Origin: Bryoerythrophyllum caledonicum
Taxonomy: Eukaryota > Streptophyta > Bryopsida > Pottiales > Pottiaceae
Assembly (NCBI GenBank): GCA_963971425.1
Contig: OZ020523.1
Location: forward strand, 12,458,867 to 12,522,866
Length of the DNA stretch: 64,000 nt
Direction of reading: 5' to 3'
Positions 55,849 through 64,000 of this stretch are shown piece after piece. Position 1 is the stretch's first letter, and every line of letters starts with the position of its first letter. A program made the translations under genes and the position numbers. The notes beneath the pieces were generated by a model. The model saw only the letters and a program-made list of their open reading frames with translations, had not been told where the DNA came from and did no database searches.

Positions 55849-56775
55849 CCCCTAAAGGCCCAAGAGTCTCCCCAGGGGACTCTTGAAGGTTTGGGCAGGT
55901 TCCTATGGTGTCAATTTAAAAAATTCCTTTTTGAAATTTCTATTGTAGATGGACATTGCTAGAAGCTTTGTGTGAGTCCAACCTTTTCCTAAATTCGGCA
56001 TTTTATGAAAAAGTTATAGGGTTTTGAATTTCAAATGAGAAGATGGGGCAAATCAGGCAACTCCAAAAACTTTTGCTAGGACAAACTATTGAATGTGAGA
56101 TTTTCAATACTAGCAAATAATATTATTTCCTTTCATATTGTCAAAAAAATCTCTTTTCTTAAGTGGAAAATAGCATAATAATCTAAGCCAAACATTTTCA
56201 CACATTATCACACATACCAAAAAAACTTCTTCTTTTCCACATAAAACTTAGAGATCTTCATATTTCTTGCATTTTAGTTTTTCTGCTACAAGATGTGGTG
56301 TAAACCTTCTTATTGACCATTCCAATTATCATTCTAAAACATATTTAGTTCACAAAAAAATAAAACATGAATTGGCAATTTTTGAACCTCCACTCCTTGC
56401 ACATTTGTTTTGGATACGCTACATCCCTTCTCTACCTCTAAAAATTGGTGTACAAGGAAATAATATCATGATCAACATGATGGTAATGTTTTTAGACCTT
56501 GGGTAGTGCAAAATTTGACACCAAGTGTAGTCAAAGTCTGTTGATCCACTCAAAGTAGGGAAGAAAAAGAACGGTTCTCTCTAGTTAACACTATAATCTT
56601 TCAATTTGTGCAGTCAAAGTTTATGAAATTTTGTGAGGACGTTAATGAATAAGTATTAATTTAGATCCTATGGTTAGATGTAGAAATAAAAGGTTTTGAT
56701 TACCTCAATACTCATTGGACTAGAACGAGCAGTTTTGAAGTGTTTTTGGTGTGAAAATGCCTTGGGCCTTACGGG
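55849..56775. mobile_element. TTAA element family A (927 bp), inverted
   Basis: TTAA at 55845-55848 and 56776-56779; ends CCCCTAAAGGCCCAAGAG and CCTTGGGCCTTACGGG. The interior is inverted relative to 39658. Confidence 0.85.
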
Positions 56776-56792
56776 TTAACTTAGGGACATAA

Positions 56793-57036
56793 GAGCATCT
56801 CCACCGGGGCATGGGTCCCCGGCATATTTGCCCCTTTATTATTGAGAATCCTCCAAATGTCTGCACTATAGGCGCCATCCTCATAACTCGGGACGCCATT
56901 TTGGGGTATCTCACGCCACATCACGGTGAAATAAAAAAATTTGCAATCCCTCCAAAAATCTGTAGTGTTTGCTCCGCCACTTCTTGCCTTCCACGTGGCA
57001 GCACAGTAGTGGTTGCGGCCTCTCAATCCCATTTCA
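56793..57036. mobile_element. Truncated MITE, GAGCATCTCCACC end
   Basis: The left end GAGCATCTCCACCGGGG after TAA matches the Harbinger ends at 22366. No right end; a family A element begins at 57041, which may have replaced it. Confidence 0.5.
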
Positions 57037-57040
57037 TTAA

Positions 57041-58162
57041 CCTCTATAAGCCCAAGGCATTTTCCCTCATGAAACACTCCAAAACTGCCATCATCAACAA
57101 GTGGCAATGAAATCTAACATTAAAGTCTAATTTTAGAATTTTAATCGTACAATCTGAAAAAAGACATGTATATGAACTTTAAATATAAATTTGGCTCCAA
57201 TCCACCGCACGGATGTGAAGATTATAGCGTTTGAAGTGCAAAGAAAAGTATTTTTCCCCCCTTGCCCGGCAAGGTCTGTCTACTTTGACTAAGCATATCT
57301 TCTAGTTTTTACATTGAAATGTGATCAAATCTTTTTCCAATATGACTTATATGTTGTTAGCTATTTGTGTGCAAAATTTGAGGTCAATTCGAGGGGTAAT
57401 AGATGTAGAAATATATACTTTAGTGAAAGGGGGTACAAAATGATGACAAATTCTACATAAGTGATATGAAATTGTTTGTTTCATACAAGTTGTTGCATTT
57501 GAGAATTCCAATGGGGGAAACTTTCATTTTATTTTTTCACTAATTTTAGAAAAAGAAACGAATGAAATTAGTAAAATCCAAAATTTTCATGAATACATGG
57601 AATAAATAAAGCATTATGGGAAAAGGCAGTGCTTGAAATTGGGTGGCCAATTCGTCCCGCTGTTGACAGCCCTTGCAGCTGGATAAAAAAACTAAAACTA
57701 ATTTTTTTTTTAAAAAACTTTAAAAAAAGAGAAAATCTAGGCGGGCCCGCTTCTGGTGCGGGACGTCGGCGGGCCAGCTGCAACTGGTTGTTTGTTGTTT
57801 TAAAAAAAATACTTTAATGATTCTTTTAATAACTTTCAAAGATTTTTCCACTTGGACTTTGTGCATAGAAGTCTAGACTCCTTTCCTCGCCCTTTGTGTC
57901 TCAAAATTCTGCCCCATTTTTCTCATCAAATTGCATTGGTTGACATGGCTGCCCCTTTTGTCCAGATTCTCCATTTTGACCTTTGAAGGCTTATAACTTT
58001 TGAACCAAAAGTCCAAAATCATATTTGAAAAATTCTCCATGTAGATTTCATTAAGGACAATGCAGTGCAAAATTTTCATAAGAATCGGAGTATTTTTTCT
58101 ACTCAAAGGTACATGCCCAAAATCCAAAACGTACGTCCCAAGTACACTTGGGCTCTTAGGGG
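57041..58162. mobile_element. TTAA element family A (1122 bp)
   Basis: TTAA at 57037-57040 and 58163-58166; ends CCTCTATAAGCCCAAGG and ACTTGGGCTCTTAGGGG. About 57610-57800 looks like extra sequence (GC-rich, with long A runs) relative to other copies. Confidence 0.75.
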
Positions 58163-58318
58163 TTAAGTACCATGAATTTTGATCTCTGGTCTACTTTTCT
58201 CTGTTGATTCATGTTATCCATAAAATTTTTGGGATATATGTTTTTAAAAAAAATTGAACATGATGTATCGTTTCAACAGTGGCTACAAAAATTGGTAAAA
58301 AAGTATATATATATATAT

Positions 58319-59030
58319 TTTTTTGACAAAAGCAAAGAGAGCCTTTACTGCGAAGAGAGCGGAAAGAAAAAACATGAGGCCCAGGCCAACCCCGCCGGGT
58401 CCGGCGAGGTCAAGCTAGCACCCGGGCCGGGGTTAAACATTAGTAGGAAGGTTAGTCCTAGTGTTAGTGTTGATATTGCTAAGGGATCTATGAGTCCGGT
58501 GCCAATGAGGTTTCTCATCCACTCTGGAAGCCAAAACATCATTACAACACCAGAGCTCCTTAAATCTCTTAGAAAACTTAGCACTCTTCTCCGGGGCTTG
58601 CGAGCTTCTAAACTGGGTCTTGGTCCAAGCAGCACGCCCATAATCCACTAGTGCAAGCCACACTTTAGTTCTCAGCTTCTACTTGATCCACTTGATGTCA
58701 TTAAACACGTTATCATTTCTTTCACTTTACAGCTGCCAAAGAATGATACCCCTTAAGAGGAGCCAGATCTTGCTCACCGGGGAGAACCACTTCGGGATCC
58801 TGTGTCCAAAGATCCCATGTTTCCAGTTCGGATTGAACGTGTGAGAATTCGAATCGTCCCTGTGATCGTTATCCTCCCTACTCGTCCTGTAAACGTTAAT
58901 GCCACTGCTCCCGCTAATAGATTCTTCAAGAGAGTCCGCTGGGGATGGAGGAGCTTCATGCCTGGTTGGCTGCAGCAGGTTCGAACCCCTTCTCTGAACA
59001 CCCGAGGGAGTCTTATTCATGAGCAGTGAG
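58319..59030 (-). mobile_element. LINE 3' part (second long copy)
   Basis: Minus-strand tail (GCAGTAAAGGCTCTCTTTGC, TTTTGTC plus A-run), preceded by coding remains parallel to 30800-31585 (WKHGIFGHRI; WLLLRGIILW; ERNDNVFND; ELWCCNDVLASRVDEKP). Several stops interrupt it. The 5' border near 59030 and its target duplication are not clear. Confidence 0.8.
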
Positions 59031-59174
59031 CGGAGAGCGGAGAGCGGTGAGCAGAGAATTCAACCACGGAGAGCAGAAAATATTCGAATATTCCTTGAAT
59101 ATTCGAATATTTAATGAATATTTTTTCCATTTTCAGGATTTAGGGTTCATCGCTAAATTTAGACATGACCAAGA

Positions 59175-59452
59175 TTGATAATTGGTATTTGTTCTTCAAA
59201 AACAGATTCTACATTTTGTACTAACACTAGAACTTCTCGATACCAAAAGGTTACACCGTACCCTCTTCGTACCGATGTTTATACAATTACTTCTACATCA
59301 CAAGAGGTTAAACCGTACCCTCTCGACCCCAAGAGATTACGGTATAACCTCTTGGTACCAAGAGGTTACAGTATAATGGATCGGTACCAAGAGGTTTTGG
59401 TATAACCTCTCGATACCAAGAGGTTACGGTTTAGGGTCTCGATACCAAAAGG
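59175..59452. repeat. Palindromic GGTACC minisatellite
   Basis: Degenerate units (ATACCAAGAGGTTACGGT type) repeat about every 30 bp in both orientations. They create a 24-bp perfect palindrome at about 59343-59366 centred on TTGGTACCAA. The TTAA used by the next element lies at the array's end. Confidence 0.85.
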
Positions 59453-59456
59453 TTAA

Positions 59457-60377
59457 TCCCTAAAGGACCAAATGTCCCCTCGGGGTCAAATTGGATTTAG
59501 GGCATGTACCTACAATTCGGAAAAAAAACCTTGTATATTGAAAATTTTATACAAGATAGCCTCCGATAAGAGCTTCGTGGACATATTTTTATTTTATTTT
59601 TTGGATTTGTGGTTTGAAAGTTAGTACCACTTAAAGCCAAAAGTGGGGACTCTGGGCACCTCCAATTTTTTTGACCAAAGTTTCTATTGACATTGAGATT
59701 TTTCACACATATAAAGAAATTTTCCTTTTTTAGAAATTTTCAAAAAAAACTCTTGTCTTTTGTATGAAAAGGCATTTTATTCCAAGTCAAACATTTTCAC
59801 AAATTGTCGGGCAACGGGGGAAAAAAAATCAACTTTTCTTTATAAAACCTAGAGATCTTCATGTTTTTCACTTTTTATTTTTTCTTCAACAGTATGTGGT
59901 GAAAACCTTCTTATTGACAGTTTGGATTATCATTTGAATACATACGTAGTTCAAAAAAAAAACGTGAAATGGCAATTTTTGAACCTCCACTCCTTGCACA
60001 CTTGTTTTGAATATGCTACACCCCTTTTTTAGCTCAATTAAAATGTGTGTTGGGAAATATCATCATGCTTAAGACAATGGTAAAAGATTTAGACGTTGTA
60101 CAATGCAAAAATTTGATACAAAATGAAGTCAAAGTCAGCTGATCTACTCAACGCAGGGATGAAAATGAACCATTGTTTTGACTTTAAACACTAAAATCTA
60201 TCAATTCGTGCGGTGGATTGCAACCAAAATTGAATGGCATGTTGATATAGAAGTCCATTTTAAGATCTTACGGTTGAAAATCCGAAATTCACTTTAAAAT
60301 GTGATTTTCATGTCTCTTTTTGGCAGTGGCAGTTTTGGACTGGTTTTAGAGCAAAAGTGGTCGTGGTCCTTTAGGGG
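59457..60377. mobile_element. TTAA element family A (921 bp), inverted
   Basis: TTAA at 59453-59456 and 60378-60381; ends TCCCTAAAGGACCAAATG and GTCGTGGTCCTTTAGGGG. Close inverted relative of 15191-16114 (shared TGTCCAcraaGCTCTTATC-like and GGTGCCCrGAGTCCCCAC words). Confidence 0.85.
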
Positions 60378-60629
60378 TTAATATATAGTTTGTCTTGGTA
60401 CCAATAGGTAAGAATATAACCACTAAGCACCGAGAGATCATATTGTGAGGTCAAACTGGTAATATTTTTCAACACAACAAATATCTTGATATATATGTAG
60501 GTGTTCCCCGAGCAAAGTCATATTTTTTTTTTCAAACACCTATCCTATAACTAATCCTAGGTTCACACGTAGGTTTAGGGTATACGCTACTGATATACGC
60601 TAAAGACCCCGACTAGGTCCAAGCATGTG

Positions 60630-62979
60630 TTAGATGCCGGGTTTAAGAATTTGCTTGACCTCCTTCCAACTGAAGGTAGAAGCATGGATGAATTCTACAA
60701 TTCGATCAATTCCATAGATAGTGAGAAAGATGAAGTAGAGATGTTTACAGTGGGAGTATTGGCTCTTTCCACGGAACGCCTTCCAAGTCTTTGTGAAAAC
60801 TGGGCAGGTGCAATGAGGGAATACACTCACCGTAACGAAGTAGGTTTTAACTTCGGGCGGATCACCATATGAAACGAGAGAAATGTGGCACCCCAAGCCA
60901 GGACATGGGAGCATCCTCACGGCTTTAATGGAAGCATTTAGGGAATCAACAGACGCCATGGACTTCCTTTGTTTGTCATTGCGTAGTTTGGAGGTGCGCT
61001 TTACCGTCTTACCATCTCTCTTTGCAGGAATTCTGTTGGCGTCCGCTGGCACTGGGATGGAACTCAGGTCTCTTGGGGGCCTATCGTTAGTAAATAGACA
61101 TCTTGAAGAAACTTGCTGCTTTTGCGGGAGTTAAAATCCAACCGCTTCCAGATCTTCAATCTCGCCACGGGTCAGATTAGTACCCACTATGACAGGCCAT
61201 ACGTCTGGGATCGGAGGCCTATCGACGCCCTTCTTGTATTGAACCACCCAAACACGCCTTGTACCCTTCACAGACCTTTCGATGCCATCGTTGCAGAAGT
61301 AGAAATCCATGGTTTCTAAGACATTCTTCTTCGGGTGATGGTAAAAACCGGTGTATGTTGGTGCCGGGGGTTGCCTTTCCACCTCTCACAATCCTCTCTA
61401 CACATTTTGTCCTTGTTTTTGTGCGTTGCGCAAAACATTTCTTGGCAGAATTCTTTGACAAGCGGGCGATATGCCACTCTGTCAATTCAGCATGAGTCTC
61501 TTCCACCGTTGTGACGCGCCGCAAACCAGGTCTCCAAGCCAGAGTCGCCATTGGTGACTCATGTGCCGGTCGTACGTAGTAGACATCATTATTAGGGACG
61601 CCGTCGTCGGCATAGACACCATCGTCATCACCAATGCCATCGTCTTCGTTGATAATGGGCAGCGGATGTGAAGAAGTTCCTAAGGGTCCTAAAGAATGTT
61701 GAGGGCGAGAGAAGTTCACCTTATCCGGTCGATGTGACTCGTCATCGGCACTGATTGGCATGTTTGGCTTACGCTTCCGTGAACCGAACACCTCTTTCCT
61801 AGCCTTGTTTGTTGTGCGGGTACAGAATTCCTCTGCCCCGGGCATTTGCAACATGGACTCCTTCAGGATACTGGCGTCCCCTCTTCTTTGAGCTTTTCTC
61901 TTGGCCATCCTAAGCTTCAGTTCTTCCTTGCTAGGTCCGGTCCCACCAACATTGCCTTTCAGGAATTGGTGGTAGTTAACAACTTGCAAGAATCCGCGGA
62001 TGTAGTCGTCTACAGTGGCGACGTATTGGTCTGCCCCTCGGTCCCCAGAGGCTTGCTTCCACTTGTTGTGCACGGTCTCCGCTAGGTTGCAGAAAGGCAT
62101 CTCGGCTAGTTCGTCAATGAAAATGTTCTGCAAAAGTTGAACAATAATGTCAGGAATCAAGGACGAAGTAAGAAATGGACTAAGAGTGCACAATATTGAG
62201 AACGTAAGTGAGAGTGCCAGTGCCATACCGAGGTCATGAACCCGCCCCATTGACGGTACCTAAAGTACCACCATGTAATCCAGTTTGACATGGCCTCAAG
62301 CCCCTTTTCAGACACAACTCCAGATATCTTGTACCATGCCTGAAGCGCGTTGTACAATCAGTCGGTGTCCTCCATAGTTGTTGCTTCCCTTTATTGTTTA
62401 CATAAGCTCTTGTGCTGCTCTTGAAATTCCTCGGCAATCCATTTTTCTGTGTACTTGATCATACTCTGCATATAGTGAAATGGGCATGTACGTTCTTTGT
62501 CCGCCATGACGTTGCCACCCCCGTAGACAGCTCTTACTGCATTCCAATTGGCCTGAGTACCGTCCGCCCTTGACGTTCGGCTTTCCCACTCCGTATCGAC
62601 GCATGACGTCATTGAGGTTATTCCATAAAAGAATTTGAGCATCCTTATCCTCCGACATCAAGTCATAGATAGCAACGGTCATCACCCTACAGTACGTAGC
62701 GTCACAAACGTGACATCCCAATGTTGTCCAATCCGTCAGGCGCTTGACGTGATCGAACATCATCTACGCATTATCCAGATCATTACCCGGTTGCATCCGC
62801 TTGACAAGGTCAACGCCAGATCTCGGCCCGACCTCTGATATCTTGAAGATGAAGACCTTGGATTCTTCTCCCACGATGAGAACCCATGAGCGTGACATAG
62901 AATAGAAATCATTTAAATTAATGAAATGAAAACACGTGTTGTAAGCAAAGACGACGGAGAGCATATAAAAGTTTATCAT
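60630..62979 (-). pseudogene. Mutator-like transposase with SWIM finger, decayed
   Basis: In order on the minus strand: ISEVGPRSGVDLVKRMQPG and HVKRLTDWTTLGCHVCDATY (62860-62650), the DDE-region motif RADGTQANWNAVR (about 62560), KERTCPFHYMQSM, a segment ending YRQWGGFMTS, a 101-bp intron with good sites (62128-62228), NIFIDELAEMPFCNLAETVHNKW, a basic linker, and a SWIM zinc finger CTC...CKH (about 60750). This is MULE-type architecture. It is broken by stops near 62761, 62395 and 61133 and frame changes near 62575 and 61380. The N-terminus is missing. No terminal repeats identified. Confidence 0.75.
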
Positions 62980-63161
62980 GAATGTGCCAACATTTATCCT
63001 AATTAATATGGCAACTGTAATTGTTTAAATAAAGAGAAATTGTTTTGTACCTAATTTATGAGTTTTTAGGGTGTATTTGATATCATCTACAACACAATAT
63101 AAATTCTAGAGGACTTTGATATTGTTGGCACACCTTAGTAGATAGAACCGACATATCCCTA

Positions 63162-63505
63162 ATGACTGGGAAAACTATTGAAGCTGCCGTAGTTCCAACA
63201 ACCGTGAGGAAGCAGAAGCGGAGGAAGAGAGGCCTTTTGTTTTCAAGTAGTAAGCAACTGAAGAGGTATGAGATGGGAAGGAGAAAGGCACATATTTCCG
63301 AAGTTGACGTTTCCGATACTGCAAAGGTGTTGTCATATGCTTCGACAGAGCGTGATGGTGATGACGAACTACTCCCCATTTTGGAGATATACAAAGTTCA
63401 TGTTGTAAGTCTTCACAGAGAGTGGTGTCTAAATAAGATAATTATGTCTTGCTTTAATACTTATTGTGATTGCAGATACATAAATTGTTGATTGCCTCGT
63501 GTTGA
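63162..63505 (+). CDS. Possible small two-exon gene
   Basis: Exon 1 starts MTGKTIEAAVVPTTVRKQKR, is very basic, then acidic (STERDGDDELLPILEIYKVHV). A consensus donor (GTT/GTAAGT at 63402) and acceptor (TGATTGCAG near 63474) define a 73-bp intron. A short second exon ends at a TGA near 63505. The basic N-terminus resembles a nuclear localisation signal. Family unknown; it may be part of the neighbouring Mutator-like element. Confidence 0.3.
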
Positions 63506-63709
63506 CCTAGTTTGTGGATTCAAATTCTCGTGTATGTGGTTGCCTAAGGTCTTAGGATGGAGCCACAAAGATGACATAGGGGACTCTATCCCAGAAGAAC
63601 CTACAATGAAATCAAGTGCAGAAGCTTAGGCGAAAGCAACTCCAATTGCGATGTTGGTGACTCCAAACGTAGAAGTAAGTTTCTCATCTCTAAGTTTTGA
63701 TTGTGTTTT

Positions 63710-64000
63710 GGTACCGAAAGTAGCTCATATCTGTCATCGTTCAACAAAACTCCACAACTAGATTTTGATTTAGTAAGCCCAGAAGATTGTTTCGGTACCG
63801 AAAGTAGTCCATATCTGTCATCGTTCAACAAAATTCCACAACTAGATTCTGATTAAGTCAGCCGAAAAAGTTGTTTCGGTACCAAAAGTAGCCCATATCT
63901 GTCTTCGTTCAACAAAATTCCACAACTAGATTTTGATTAAGTCAGCCGAAAAAGTTGTTTTCGTACCAAAAGTAGCCCATATCTATCATCGTTCAACAAA
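63710..64000. repeat. 84-bp tandem repeat running off the window
   Basis: GGTACCRAAAGTAGYCCATATCT starts units at 63710, 63794, 63878 and 63962, each followed by GTTCAACAAAATTCCACAAC and GATTAAGTCAGCCG. Similarity between units is about 90 percent or more. The array continues beyond 64000, so its size is unknown. Confidence 0.92.

Noticed and set aside
1-64000. tRNA, rRNA or other structured RNA genes
   Set aside because: No cloverleaf consensus, rRNA core or snRNA signature was recognised by eye; short degenerate copies could have been missed.

Overview
The window is eukaryotic, plant-like nuclear DNA dominated by transposable elements. Recognisable families are PIF/Harbinger, hAT, CACTA, Mutator-like, Tc1, Gypsy, LINE tails and many TTAA-flanked small elements. 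Spliceosomal-type introns are visible in several transposon genes, and CTAGGGTTT telomere-box-like words occur. I infer a streptophyte; a charophyte alga such as Chara would fit the family mixture and the GC-palindrome arrays, but no conserved housekeeping gene is present to prove it. I see no rRNA, tRNA or CRISPR locus.

Layout. 1-3164: repeats (GC-palindrome repeats, one GC-rich MITE). 3165-9570: an unusual gene cluster: a divergent protein-kinase-like gene (-) head-to-head with a decayed RING-H2 gene (+) across a GC-palindrome promoter region, followed by an intact paralogue of the RING gene's N-terminal part and then a further upstream cassette with no gene behind it. 9570-14680: a decayed hAT transposon interrupted by a well-defined 1347-bp CACTA element. 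15190-18092: two TTAA elements sharing one TTAA, then a complete-looking Tc1 (DD34E) element with perfect 24-bp ends.

19390-22365 (continuing at 28710) and 51225-55080 are two copies of one ancient duplicated segment carrying a glycine-rich protein gene. Because one copy lacks insertions the other has, they act as paired empty and filled sites. These prove the borders of a 6341-bp PIF/Harbinger element with both genes open (22366-28706), an 801-bp TTAA element, a 226-bp MITE and a LINE tail.

28710-32620: MITEs, LINE tail and TTAA elements. 32627-35045: an incomplete Gypsy fossil whose integrase region is followed by a PHD finger. 35074-38588: a second, decayed PIF/Harbinger with perfect TAA duplications. 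38600-51224: mostly non-genic, with MITEs, a long hairpin, minisatellites and a 2.3-kb tract crowded with CCGG. 55849-60377: four TTAA elements, a MITE end and a LINE tail. 60630-62979: a decayed Mutator-like gene with a SWIM zinc finger. The window ends inside an 84-bp tandem repeat.

Likely host genes are few: the kinase-like gene, the 8209-8865 gene, the two glycine-rich genes and some weak exon candidates. Most of the remainder is a stratified record of transposition.
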